DNA of 64,000 bases from Myxococcales bacterium (GCA_016703425.1 JADJCA010000007.1:496001-560000), one strand, 5' to 3'; counted from the first letter of the stretch, positions 17,832 to 27,833 are shown. A program made the numbers and translations. Notes: generated by a model not told the origin, from the sequence alone.

Positions 17832-18368
17832 ATGCGCCCCATCCTCCGTCCCGTCCGCGAAGCCGATCTCGACGCGCTCTCTCGAAGCGAGACCGAGCGC
17901 GCGTCATCGCCTTACGACGACTTCGGCTTCACGGGGGCAGGTTCGCTCCGAAAGCGGTTCGCCGAAGACGGCTTCCTCCCAGCGGGCGGCGAGCGCGGCC
18001 GCCTGGCGGTCGTTCTCGGTGACGGCGACCTGGCGGGCACCGCGAGCTGGCACACCGCGGCATACGGCCCGAACGCAGGCTCCCGCGCGTTCAATTTGGG
18101 AATCGTGCTCTTCCCCGAGCACCGTGGCCAAGGCCTGGGCGTATCGGCCATGCGCGCGCTCGTGCGCTACCTCTTCGAGCAATTCGAAGTGGGACGCCTC
18201 GAGGGCTCGACGGATGTGGAGAACCTGGCCATGCAACGCGTCGCCGAGCGCGTGGGATTCCAGCGCGAAGGCATCTTGCGCGGCGCGCAGTTCAGGCTCG
18301 GAAAGCGCCACGACCTGGTGCTCTACTCGATGCTCCGGGACGACCTGGCGCCGGAGACGACGGGCTGA
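17832..18368 (+). CDS. GNAT family N-acetyltransferase (RimJ/RimL-like)
   Basis: 178 residues from the ATG at 17832. The acetyl-CoA loop is LFPEHRGQGLGVSAM (about residues 94-108), matching R/Q-x-x-G-x-G. It is followed by a helix and VENLAMQRVAERVGFQREGI, the pattern of the RimJ/RimL and Acetyltransf_3 branch, which acetylates protein N-termini or small molecules. The frame is open further upstream but that sequence overlaps the divergent lipoprotein region and adds no domain. Confidence 0.85.
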   Translation: MRPILRPVREADLDALSRSETERASSPYDDFGFTGAGSLRKRFAEDGFLPAGGERGRLAVVLGDGDLAGTASWHTAAYGPNAGSRAFNLGIVLFPEHRGQGLGVSAMRALVRYLFEQFEVGRLEGSTDVENLAMQRVAERVGFQREGILRGAQFRLGKRHDLVLYSMLRDDLAPETTG

Positions 18369-18502
18369 GGGCGAGCGGCGCATGCAGATTCTCGGCTGTT
18401 CTCAGCTTCGCCGAGTTCGTCGAGCGACTCGCGCACGATCGGCGCTTCGTCGACCGAATCTTCCCGGGCCTTGAGCCGGATCCGCGGTGCGTGTTGAAGT
18501 GA
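18365..18502 (+). other. Short open frame or gene remnant downstream of the GNAT gene
   Basis: A 45-codon frame with high third-position GC and plausible helix sequence (FAEFVERLAHDRRFVDRIF) ends at the TGA at 18500. The only possible start is a CTG at 18365 overlapping the GNAT stop. It may be a coupled microprotein or the tail of a deleted gene. I recognise no family, and the rest of the 232-base gap before brnT holds the inverted repeat listed separately. Confidence 0.2.
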
Positions 18503-18581
18503 GGTCACCGGGGACTGCGACCCGCCGCGCAAGCTCGCGGCTACCGTTTTTGGATGTCACAGATGGGCGTCCCGGATATTT

Positions 18582-18597
18582 ATTGTGTTACAACAAT
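18582..18597. promoter_or_regulatory. AT-rich inverted repeat at the brnT start, possible operator
   Basis: ATTGT and ACAAT arms separated by six bases form a perfect inverted repeat in an unusually AT-rich patch just before the GTG of brnT. A TTGGAT at 18550 and an AT-rich GATATTTATT at 18575-18584 could be -35 and -10 elements. BrnA-type antitoxins bind their own promoter, so this is a candidate operator; that link is inference. Confidence 0.4.
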
Positions 18598-18600
18598 GAG

Positions 18601-18876
18601 GTGAAGTTCACTTGGGATGCAACCAAGGCCAAGACCAACCTGAAGAAGCACGGCGTGTCCTTCGACGAGGCCGCCACCTGCTTCGACGACGCCAACGGGT
18701 GCTACTTCCGCAACGTGGCCCCAGCCTATGAGGATCGACTCATCCTCATCGCGCTCTCGAAGAAGAGTCGGCTTCTTTTCGTCGTGCACGCGGAAGTCGG
18801 TCGCGACGCGATTCGCATCGTCAGCGCGCGCAAGGCAAGCCCAGCACAGAGGGGAATTTATGAAGGCCTGGAGTGA
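18601..18876 (+). CDS. brnT: BrnT-family toxin (DUF497)
   Basis: 91 residues from the GTG at 18601, the normal BrnT length. It has the family hallmarks VKFTWDATKAKTNLKKHGVSF at the N-terminus, EAATCFDD, a DRLILIALSKKSRLLFVVH core and the ending IRIVSARKASPAQRGIYE. BrnT is an RNase with a RelE-like fold that arrests translation and is neutralised by BrnA. No Shine-Dalgarno precedes the GTG, so it may be leaderless or start at an upstream TTG (18583). The 3' end overlaps brnA by 17 bases. Confidence 0.9.
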   Translation: MKFTWDATKAKTNLKKHGVSFDEAATCFDDANGCYFRNVAPAYEDRLILIALSKKSRLLFVVHAEVGRDAIRIVSARKASPAQRGIYEGLE

Positions 18877-19150
18877 AGAGCGAATTGATTTCAGGAAGTG
18901 GAAGCGCGTGCCGGGCAATCCGTTCGCCGACTACGACCCCGCGGATGGGATTGCCCTTTGGTCGCTATGGGAGATGCCGTCCACCTCGCTCGGCAAGCTC
19001 GTCCGCCGCGGAAGGCCCAAAGGACCACCGACTGCGGTGCGGAGCGTTCGGCTCCCCGCCTCAGAATGGCGCAAACTCGAGCGCGAAGCGCGCAAGCAAG
19101 GGGTCAGCGTGAATGCACTGATCGCGGAGCGGCTGCGCCGGGCATCTTGA
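18860..19150 (+). CDS. brnA: BrnA-like antitoxin with ribbon-helix-helix domain
   Basis: 96 residues. The C-terminal 40 residues (AVRSVRLPASEWRKLEREA, then VSVNALIAERLRR) form a CopG-like ribbon-helix-helix for DNA binding, and the N-terminal half, with a WKRVPGNPF segment, probably wraps the toxin. The ATG is inside the end of brnT and has GAGGGG seven bases upstream, so it is translationally coupled. Sequence similarity to classical BrnA is weak; the call rests mainly on its position after brnT and the RHH domain. It should repress its own operon. Confidence 0.75.
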   Translation: MKAWSEERIDFRKWKRVPGNPFADYDPADGIALWSLWEMPSTSLGKLVRRGRPKGPPTAVRSVRLPASEWRKLEREARKQGVSVNALIAERLRRAS

Positions 19151-19190
19151 ACGCTCGACCTCTTTCGGCTCGCACGCGGTCTTCAGCGCT

Positions 19191-20159
19191 TCACCGGCCG
19201 TTTTCGCACTGACCGTTGCACGCGGAGCACGCGAGGTAATACCCGGACGCCCATCCGCCTTGATAGAAGTGCTGATCAGGCGTCCGGCAGAGCTCGAAGG
19301 CGTTCGCGCGGCGCGGCATCATCGCGCCGTCGGCTTCGCGGCCTTCGCACCAGAACGATGACGTCTGGAAACACTCGTAGTGTGCGAAGCGCGTGAGCGT
19401 CACGGAGCCGTCGGCGTTGATGGAGCCCTTGAGTTCGTCGCCGGCGCGGGCCTGGTTCGTGCGCGTGTTGACGGCGAACGAGCCGTCGTCCTGGATCGCG
19501 GCGGTCGCACCATTGTAGTCGTAGCCGTTGGACGCGCAGCGGATGGAGGCGGCGCTCACGGAGATGCGGCAGTAGATGCCGATGGCAGACGTGCTCGTGG
19601 AGATGGCGCCGTCAAACACGACGCCAAAGCGGTCGGCGCCAGCGAGCGCTGTGCGCCACGTGGCCACGGGCGGAGGAGGAGGAGGCGGCGGCTCGACGGC
19701 ACCGTTCGCTTTGCGGAGCGAGACGTAGAACTTGGTGCGCCAGCCCTCCTTGGTGCGGAACGCGAGGTAGTACGTCCCGGTGCGCGTGAGGCGCCGCGTC
19801 ACGTGCACGCCGTCGTTGGGCGCCGCCACGTCGTTGCTCGTGATGGTCTGGAAGCGGTCGCCCAAGAGGTAGAGGACGGGACGCGCCGCGTTGCCGCCGA
19901 TGACCGACGCGTCGATCTCGTCACCGGCCGTTCCCTGAAAGCGAACCGCGCGGTAGGTGCGGCGGCTCGTGGACTCGCCGGGGTGCTGCACTTCCATGGC
20001 GCTCGTCCCGTACGTGATGTCGCCGGCGAGCTCCGCGGCCGTCAGCGTGCGGAGCTCCGCTTCGCTGTCGATGGCGAGGGCTTCTTCTTCGGGCGCGGCG
20101 CTGCAGGCGAAATTCGACGAGAACGCGGCGAGGGCGAGAAGGGCGAGGGACAAGCGCAT
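19191..20159 (-). CDS. Lipoprotein with PPC-like N-terminal domain
   Basis: 322 residues. Signal peptide with lipobox NFAC (near residue 19). Residues 45-150 resemble a bacterial pre-peptidase (PPC-like) beta-sandwich (YRAVRFQGTAGDEIDASV, then GTYYLAFRTKEGW). A run of eight prolines follows, then a beta domain of about 150 residues ending in a Cys-rich tail (CSACNGQC). Probably surface exposed. It is divergent from the lipoprotein gene at 20345; the 185-base gap contains a poly-G stretch and no clear promoter. Confidence 0.7.
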   Translation of the reverse strand: MRLSLALLALAAFSSNFACSAAPEEEALAIDSEAELRTLTAAELAGDITYGTSAMEVQHPGESTSRRTYRAVRFQGTAGDEIDASVIGGNAARPVLYLLGDRFQTITSNDVAAPNDGVHVTRRLTRTGTYYLAFRTKEGWRTKFYVSLRKANGAVEPPPPPPPPVATWRTALAGADRFGVVFDGAISTSTSAIGIYCRISVSAASIRCASNGYDYNGATAAIQDDGSFAVNTRTNQARAGDELKGSINADGSVTLTRFAHYECFQTSSFWCEGREADGAMMPRRANAFELCRTPDQHFYQGGWASGYYLACSACNGQCENGR

Positions 20160-20344
20160 GCGTGTGGCTCCTTGGTTGCCCCCACTTACGAACCATCCGA
20201 AAAAACCTTCCGTCGTGGGGCGCCCCTCACGAGATTGTCCTCGCAGCGCAAATGGCAGCGCAAATCACCGGCGCTGGGGGGGGCCCGAGCGCACAAATAG
20301 GCCTCTTGAAGAAGAGGGCGAGTCCGTTCGGCTATGCTGCGCCC

Positions 20345-21189
20345 ATGCGACTGTCGAGCGTTACGCTTGCGTTGGCCGCGTCGGCCACGGCTTGCCAGGC
20401 GCTCCTCAGTTTCCAGGAGCGCGACGCGCCGGCGCCGAACGATGGGGGCGCAGACGCGACGGCGACGGCCGTCGTGGAGGCTGGCGAAGCCGATGCGGCT
20501 GGCGACGGTGGCCTCCTCTCCGACGCGGACGTTCCCGTCGTCACGTTTTGCGACACCGTCGATGGGGCCGCCCTCTGCCTCGACTTCGAAGGGCCCAACG
20601 CCCTCAACAAGAACGTGCTCGGTGACGCAGGCGTCACGTTGAAGGGAGCCGGCGACGGCGGCATCATCGTCGACAAGCAAGACTCGAACAAGTTCCTCGA
20701 GGTCGACCTCGCCGCCGGCGACCAAGCACAGCTCGCTTGGTCCTACGCGAACTCGGCGATCGGGGCCAACGCGTCGATCGTGATTCAGGCCAAGGTCGAG
20801 GTCGAGCCGTACGGCTACGCCGAGATCTTGGACGCGGGTGGGTACACGTACATCAGCTTCTTGACGTACGTCGACCCCGTCGGCCTGAGGCACCAATTCG
20901 TCCTTCAGGATTTTGAAAGTGGGCCCCAGAGCGTTTGCGCGTTTCGCAATTTTGACGGCGGCTCCGCCTGCCTGGGCCTTACCGGTAAGGCGTTCACCGT
21001 GGAGCTCGTCGCGAAAAAGAGCAAGACGGTCTTCTCCAAGACCGAGCCGGCTCAGGCGGCAGTGGAGATCGGCCAGCTCGACAAGACTTCGAGCGACGTC
21101 GTGCCTTCACCGTGGCCATCGGCAGCCAATACGGCGCGGCGCCCGTCAAGATCCGCATCGACGATCTCGTCGTCTTCGTGCGCCCCTAG
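20345..21189 (+). CDS. Lipoprotein with LamG-like fold, frameshifted near 21103
   Basis: The ATG at 20345 opens a signal peptide with a lipobox ending ATAC (near residue 17), an acidic linker, and a beta-sandwich domain from about residue 60 (CLDFEGPNALNKNVL, then YTYISFLTYVD), like concanavalin/LamG-type domains common in such lipoproteins. After SSDV the frame drifts into Ser/Arg-rich nonsense that runs on to 21241. Supplying one base at about 21103 (GTGCC to GTGGCC) restores AFTVAIGSQYG and an ending DDLVVFVRP at a TAG at 21187. Corrected length 281 residues. Sequencing error or recent mutation. Confidence 0.7.
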
Positions 21190-21237
21190 CGCTTGCATCG
21201 ACGCGCCGGCCCGCAAAGGACTACGCTCCCCGCACGC

Positions 21238-22062
21238 ATGAAGATCCTGAGCATCGACGCCGCCCCCATTCACACGATTCAGCAGCGCGTGGCCGCTGGC
21301 GGAGGAAAGTCCGAGGCCAAGAGCCTCCAGGTCCATCGAGGCGTCATCCGGGGCCTTCCCGAAGGAGTCGAGGCGCTCGTTGTCGCGTCCGATCTTCAGG
21401 GCATCGCGATGCTCCAATCGCGTGAGGCGACCCGCCTCGTCGGCGAGGTCTTGTCGGAGGAGCTCTCGCTCCTCGCGGAGCGCGGCACGATCCCACCGCT
21501 CTCGAAGGTCGGCGTCGTCCTCGCGGGCAATCTCTACAGCGCGCCGAACGCCGACGAGCTCGGCGTCTCCGGAGACGTGAGGCCCGTCTGGAATGCGTTC
21601 GCGGGTCGGCACCGCTGGGTCGCCGGCGTCGCCGGCCTCCACGACACCTTCGGTGACGTGCGCGAAGAGCGCGATCGGTTCGCGGCGCAGGGTCGCGTCA
21701 ACCTCTTGGACGGCGATTGCGTGGTGCTCGACGGCGTGCGCGTCGGCGGCGTGGGGTACATGATCGGCGACGCGTCAAAGCCCGGGCGCCGCGAGGAGAA
21801 GGAATACCTGCGCGCCCTTCGCCGGGTCCTCGACCAAAAGCCCGCGCTCGTCGTACTTCACCAGGGACCCGACGCGAAACGAGGCGAGCTCCGCGGCCAC
21901 GCGTCCATTCGCCAGGCCTTCGATCGGAGCGGCGAGATGCTCGTCGTCTGCGGCCACCTCTACTGGCGCGAGCCCATGACGGACATCCGCGGCGGCGCGC
22001 AGGTCCTCAACGTCAACGGTCGCGTGGTGCTCCTCGAGCGCGAGCGCGCCGGCACGGCCTGA
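21238..22062 (+). CDS. Calcineurin-like metallophosphoesterase family protein
   Basis: 274 residues from the ATG at 21238. A degenerate phosphoesterase layout is visible: ALVVASDLQGIAM near residue 45, VGVVLAGNLYSAP near residue 90, LVVLHQGPD near residue 205, and VVCGHLYWREP near residue 240, corresponding to the GDxxG, GNxx, H and GHxH blocks. Some metal ligands differ from the textbook set (no clear N-terminal DxH), so activity is uncertain. No export signal. It lies 48 bases after the frameshifted lipoprotein's restored stop and is convergent with glmS. Confidence 0.65.
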   Translation: MKILSIDAAPIHTIQQRVAAGGGKSEAKSLQVHRGVIRGLPEGVEALVVASDLQGIAMLQSREATRLVGEVLSEELSLLAERGTIPPLSKVGVVLAGNLYSAPNADELGVSGDVRPVWNAFAGRHRWVAGVAGLHDTFGDVREERDRFAAQGRVNLLDGDCVVLDGVRVGGVGYMIGDASKPGRREEKEYLRALRRVLDQKPALVVLHQGPDAKRGELRGHASIRQAFDRSGEMLVVCGHLYWREPMTDIRGGAQVLNVNGRVVLLERERAGTA

Positions 22063-22110
22063 TCCTTCCGGCGGCGCTCCGTCCCATGGGGTCCCGTTGT
22101 TCCGGCCGCC

Positions 22111-24009
<1,899 letters not shown>

Positions 24010-24037
24010 GATGGGGAGCGGAGCGTACCATCGGCCC

Positions 24038-24580
24038 GTGCCACCCCGCATCATCACCGTCACCGTGAGTGACACGCGCACGCCGTCGGACGATCGGTCG
24101 GGAGAAGCGCTCCGCGAGGAGCTGCGCGGGTTCGCCCTGTTGCGACACGAAATTGTGCCCGACGACCCGGCCCGCATCGCGGCGCTGATCCGCCAAGTGG
24201 TTGACGGAGACGAGGCCGATGCCGTCGTCTTGTCGGGCGGCACGGGAATCGCGCCGCGCGATCAGACGTTCGAGGCGGTGGAGGCGCTCTTCGAGAAGCG
24301 CATCGACGGCTTCGGCGAAGCCTTTCGGAGACTCTCGTGGGAGGAGATCGGCCCGCGCGCGATGTTGTCACGCGCGACCGCGGGGACGGTAAGAACGTGT
24401 TTCGTCGCGTCGCTGCCGGGGAGCACGGCGGCGGTGCGGCTCGGAGCGTGCGCGCTCATCGCGCCGGTCTTGGAGCACGCGGTGGATTTGCTGCGCGGGC
24501 GGACCGGGCACGGGCACGGGCACGGGCACGGGCACGGGGAAAGACTTGAAGATCACGGTCCCTCTATTTTGCCGCCGTGA
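24038..24580 (+). CDS. Molybdopterin adenylyltransferase family protein (MoaB/MogA)
   Basis: About 180 residues from the GTG at 24038; ATGs at 24008 and 24011 would overlap the divergent glmS start. RIITVTVSDTRTPSDDRSGE, then VVLSGGTGIAPRDQTFEAV and EIGPRAMLSRATAG, are the MoCF-binding signatures. MoaB/MogA proteins adenylylate molybdopterin before metal insertion. The C-terminus has a GHGHGHGHGHG tail encoded by a (GGGCAC)5 repeat, which could bind metal or be a repeat artefact. The end overlaps moaD by 35 bases if the restored moaD start is right. Confidence 0.88.
   Translation: MPPRIITVTVSDTRTPSDDRSGEALREELRGFALLRHEIVPDDPARIAALIRQVVDGDEADAVVLSGGTGIAPRDQTFEAVEALFEKRIDGFGEAFRRLSWEEIGPRAMLSRATAGTVRTCFVASLPGSTAAVRLGACALIAPVLEHAVDLLRGRTGHGHGHGHGHGERLEDHGPSILPP
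24506..24535. repeat. 6-bp tandem repeat (GGGCAC) x5
   Basis: Five exact copies encode the His-Gly tail of the MoaB/MogA protein. The unit is two codons, so copy-number changes alter tail length without a frameshift. Confidence 0.9.
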
Positions 24581-24795
24581 AAGACCTCGTCGGCAAAGAC
24601 GAAGAGCGCGTGGAACTGGCGCCCAGCGTCAAGACGATCGCCGATCTCGCGGCGTGGCTCGAGGCCCATCACGCCCCCCTCGCCGGGCGCCTCTCAGCGG
24701 TGCGGTTCGCGCGCAACGAGACCTTCGCCACGAACGCGGAGCCCCTCGAAGACGGCGACGTCGTCGCATTGATCCCGCCGGTCGCTGGCGGCTGA
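24546..24795 (+). CDS. moaD: Molybdopterin synthase small subunit MoaD, with an apparent 1-base insertion
   Basis: Ubiquitin-like sulfur carrier ending in the required VAGG, which is thiocarboxylated and docks on MoaE. As written, only a GTG at 24577 opens this frame, giving 72 residues (VKDLVGKDEERVEL onward) without the first beta strand. Upstream, the TTG at 24546 gives KITV in a different frame; removing one C from the CCC at 24560-24562 joins them as KITVLYFAAVKDLVG, a textbook MoaD start, giving 82 residues. Most likely a sequence error in the C run; otherwise the subunit is truncated. Confidence 0.85.
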
Positions 24796-24822
24796 GGCTC
24801 GCGAGCGTCCGCCCTGACAGGC

Positions 24823-24845
24823 CGGAGGAGACGTCAAGGCCTCCG
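24823..24845. terminator. Hairpin between convergent moaD and moaE
   Basis: CGGAGG at 24823-24828 pairs with CCTCCG at 24840-24845 in the 76-base gap between convergent genes. There is no T run, so intrinsic termination is uncertain. Confidence 0.3.
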
Positions 24846-24871
24846 CTCCCACAAAGTCCTGAAAGAGCGCT

Positions 24872-25357
24872 TCAAGCACCCTCGTGTCCGTTGTGGTCAA
24901 CGCCGGCTTCGTGCGCGTGGTCGTGCCCATCGGCGGCGCAGCGCGCGTCGACCCAGCCGACCCACGCGGCCCCGTCGGGCCCCGTCTCGCGCTTCCAGAT
25001 CGGCACCCGCTCCTTGATGCGATCGATGAGCAACCGGCACGCACGGAACGCCTCGCCGCGGTGAGGCGCGCTGGCGGCGCACACGATGGCGGCGTCACCA
25101 ACGGCGAGCTCCCCAACCCGGTGAATGGCCGAGACGACGGTCCCCTCGACCTCGCGCTCAATCTCCTCGGCGATGCGCGCCATCTCGCGCTCCGCCATGC
25201 TCACGTAGGCCGAGTATTCGAGCTTCGTGACTTCACGTCCGTCGCTGTGATTGCGCACGGCGCCGATGAAGACCGAGAGGCCGCCCGCGGAGGGCCTCGC
25301 GACAGCGTCGATCACCTCGTCAACCGACAAGCGTGCTTCTCGAATGGCAACCTTCAC
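24872..25357 (-). CDS. moaE: Molybdopterin synthase catalytic subunit MoaE
   Basis: 161 residues from the GTG at 25357, which overlaps the moaC stop (GTGA). Family signatures: GGLSVFIGAVRNHSDGREV, LEYSAYVSMAEREM, IHRVGELAVGDAAIVCAASAPHR and the C-terminal VPIWKRETGPDGAAWVGW, whose lysines contact precursor Z and the MoaD thiocarboxylate. MoaE transfers two sulfurs to make molybdopterin. The protein ends in a His-rich tail (DGHDHAHEAGVDHNGH) not typical of the family. Any upstream extension overlaps moaC. Confidence 0.95.
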   Translation of the reverse strand: MKVAIREARLSVDEVIDAVARPSAGGLSVFIGAVRNHSDGREVTKLEYSAYVSMAEREMARIAEEIEREVEGTVVSAIHRVGELAVGDAAIVCAASAPHRGEAFRACRLLIDRIKERVPIWKRETGPDGAAWVGWVDARCAADGHDHAHEAGVDHNGHEGA

Positions 25358-25833
25358 GGCGCCTCGCGAACGAAGTGCCCGCTCTTGCCGCCGGATTTCT
25401 CGATGAGCGCGACGTCGAAGGACATGCCTCGATCGATGCCCTTGAGCATGTCGTAGAGCGTCAGCGCGGCCGTGGAGGCGGCGACCATGGCCTCCATCTC
25501 GACGCCGGTCCGATCGCGCGCCTCGGTGGTGACCTCGACGGTAGCGCCGCCATCGACCAGGGCGATGGCGACGTCGACGCGCGTCAGGGGGATCGGGTGG
25601 CACAGCGGAATCAGCTCGCTGGTGCGCTTCGCGCCTTGAATGGCGGCCACTCGCGCCACCGCGAGGACGTCCCCCTTCGGTGTGTCGCCGCTTGAGAGGC
25701 GGCGAAACGTCTCGGCCGCCATGGTGACGCGCGCCCGCGCCACGGCGCGCCTCAGCGTCACCGGCTTGTCGCCCACGTCGACCATGTGCGCTTCACCCGC
25801 GCGGTTAAGGTGAGTCAGCTCGTCGGTCGCCAT
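25354..25833 (-). CDS. moaC: Cyclic pyranopterin monophosphate synthase MoaC
   Basis: 159 residues, standard length. KGDVLAVARVAAIQGAKRTS followed by ELIPLCHPIPL carries the conserved lysine and histidine of the active site, and EVTTEARDRTGVEMEAM is the second signature. It converts the MoaA product into cyclic pyranopterin monophosphate. Upstream of moaE with a four-base overlap, 33 bases downstream of the methyltransferase gene. Confidence 0.97.
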   Translation of the reverse strand: MATDELTHLNRAGEAHMVDVGDKPVTLRRAVARARVTMAAETFRRLSSGDTPKGDVLAVARVAAIQGAKRTSELIPLCHPIPLTRVDVAIALVDGGATVEVTTEARDRTGVEMEAMVAASTAALTLYDMLKGIDRGMSFDVALIEKSGGKSGHFVREAP

Positions 25834-25866
25834 CGCCGGCGAGCGTAGCGTGCACCTCGGCGGGCG

Positions 25867-26721
25867 TCATCGAGACGCGACGCCGAGCCACGCGTGCAGG
25901 TCCATGCGCTGGGGCCCGGCACCGAGCTCCTCTTCGAGGCGCTTGCCCATCTGCTCTCGCACGGGCGCCCACGCAGCGGCACCCATCTTTCGCTGGAGCA
26001 GCACGAGCGGCGCCAGGGTGCGCTGGAAGGAGGCCCACAGGTCCGCCGTGCTCGGCGCGTCGGCGCCGTGGCTCACCGGGTGAACATCTACGGCGGCGAA
26101 GCCGGCGGCCGCAAACTCGGTCTGAAACTCGTCGACGCTGCCGAGCGGCGCCTTGCCCTGACCAAAGGGCAAGTGCGGCAGCACTTCACGCAACATGGCG
26201 AACAAGAGCTTCATGATGGGGACGTCATCGAAGGGCTTCCAGCTCGCAACGACGGCACGCCCACCGGGCACGAGGCAGCGCCTCATCTCCGAGAGACCAC
26301 GGACGCGATCAGGGAAGAAGATGAGCCCGAACATCGAGAACGCAGCGTCGAAGGACTCGTCGTCGTAGGGGAGCGCTTGCCCGTCGCCAAGGCGCGGCTC
26401 GACGTTCGTGACGCACGCGGCGGCGGCGCGATCGCGGAGGCGGGCGATCATCGTCTCGGAGAAATCGAGGGCGGCCACGCTCGCGGCAGTGGGGGCGGCG
26501 AGCAGCGCCAAAGAGCCGGGGCCCGTAGCGACGTCGAGGATGCGCGAGCCAGGCTTCGTGCCGCCCAGGCGGAGCGCATCGCTCGCAAAGCGCTCAAACT
26601 GAGGAACGAGCTCCGCGGTGTAATCGTCGGCGACGAGGTCCCACGCGAGCGGGGTAGCGAGCGGACTGGGGGGATTGGCGGCGCTTTGGGCAGGCGGCGG
26701 CGCGTCCGGCGCGTTCGACAT
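25867..26721 (-). CDS. Class I SAM-dependent methyltransferase (UbiE-like)
   Basis: 284 residues. The SAM-binding motif I is ILDVATGPGSLALLAA (around residue 62), with DFSETMIARLRDRA as post-I, DAAFSMFGLIFFPD as motif II, and RCLVPGGRAVVASWKP as motif III. It belongs to the broad Methyltransf_11/UbiE-like group; the substrate is unknown. It lies between moaC and moaA but has no established role in cofactor synthesis. The ATG at 26721 is used; an upstream in-frame start is possible. Divergent from moaA with a 106-base gap. Confidence 0.85.
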   Translation of the reverse strand: MSNAPDAPPPAQSAANPPSPLATPLAWDLVADDYTAELVPQFERFASDALRLGGTKPGSRILDVATGPGSLALLAAPTAASVAALDFSETMIARLRDRAAAACVTNVEPRLGDGQALPYDDESFDAAFSMFGLIFFPDRVRGLSEMRRCLVPGGRAVVASWKPFDDVPIMKLLFAMLREVLPHLPFGQGKAPLGSVDEFQTEFAAAGFAAVDVHPVSHGADAPSTADLWASFQRTLAPLVLLQRKMGAAAWAPVREQMGKRLEEELGAGPQRMDLHAWLGVASR

Positions 26722-26827
26722 CGGCGCATCGTAGCGACGATGAGCGTCGGACGTCGAGCACCGACCGGCCGCTCCGACGGGACCTCGCCGCAGCCCCAAA
26801 CATCGAACATTCGGCTAGACTCGGGCC

Positions 26828-27832
26828 GTGCGCGCGCTTCCCCTTTGGAGAGAGCCGTCGGCGAAGCCAGCGGCAAAGGTGGCGCCCCGATCCGTTCGAC
26901 TCTCGCTGACCGATCGCTGCGACCTCGCGTGCGTCTACTGCCGCCCACACAAGAAGGACGGCTACAAAGACGAGCGGCTGGACCTCGCGGCTTGGAAGGT
27001 CATGATCCGCGGCCTGGTGCGCGCTGGCGTGCGGCGCGTGCGACTCACGGGCGGTGAGCCGCTTCTCCACGGCGACATCCTCGAAGCCATCGGCTTTCTC
27101 GCCTCGCTCGGCCTCGACGACTTGGCCATGACCACCAACGCGACGCGCCTCGCCAAGCTCGCGCGACCGCTCAAGGAGGCCGGCCTCGAGCGCATCAACA
27201 TCTCGCTCGACACGCTCGACTCGGCGTGTTTCTGGTGAATGACCCGCGGCGGCAACCTCGACACCGTGCTTCGCGGCATCGAGGCAGCGCGAGCCGCCGG
27301 TTTCTCACGCCTGAAGCTCAACGCCGTGATCATGCGCGGCGAGAACGACGGCGAGCTCGAGGAGCTGGTGCGCTTCTCTTGGGAGCGCGGCATCGAGCCG
27401 CGGTTCCTGGAGATCATGCAAATCGGGGAAGGCGCCAAGCTCAAGGACCGCGTCGTCACGGCCGCCGAGATGAAGTCGAAGCTCGCCCACCTGCTCATCG
27501 CCGAAGACGGACGCGTCGATCCCGATCGCGGTCCGGCCAAATACGTCAGCGCACGCCACGACGCGACGCTCCGCGTGGGCTTCATCAGCGGCACGAGCGA
27601 CACCTATTGCCAAGGTTGCGATCGGCTTCGCGTCGCCAGCGACGGCGTCCTAAGGCCTTGCCTCGCGACCAACGACGGCGTCGCCGCGGGCGAGATCGCC
27701 AAAGGCGGTGACGAAGGCGCCATCGCCGAAGCGGTCACACGCGCATGGGCTGAAAAGCCCGACGGCGACGTGTGGAAGGGATGCACCGAGCCCAGCGCCG
27801 CCAAGGTCTCGATGCGCGGCATCGGCGGCTGA
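26828..27832 (+). pseudogene. moaA: GTP 3',8-cyclase MoaA, interrupted by an in-frame TGA
   Basis: Radical SAM enzyme starting precursor Z synthesis. The GTG at 26828 opens the N-terminal half with the CDLACVYC cluster (CxxxCxxC) and RLTGGEPLLH; TGA at 27236 stops it after LDSACFW; the same frame continues with MTRGGNLDTVLRGIEAA, the C-terminal CxxC...C cluster (YCQGCDRLRVASDG, then RPCLA) and the terminal GG needed for activity. Total 334 codons, normal length. Homologues read RFRRMTRGG here. The three T bases at 27227, 27233 and 27236 would all be C in that reading, each in a CG step. Error or very recent inactivation. Confidence 0.85.
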
Positions 27833-27833
27833 C

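Noticed and set aside
27236..27238. In-frame TGA of moaA as selenocysteine
   Set aside because: The site is an Arg in homologues, not Cys, and the surrounding changes point to C-to-T differences; I see no selenocysteine insertion element.
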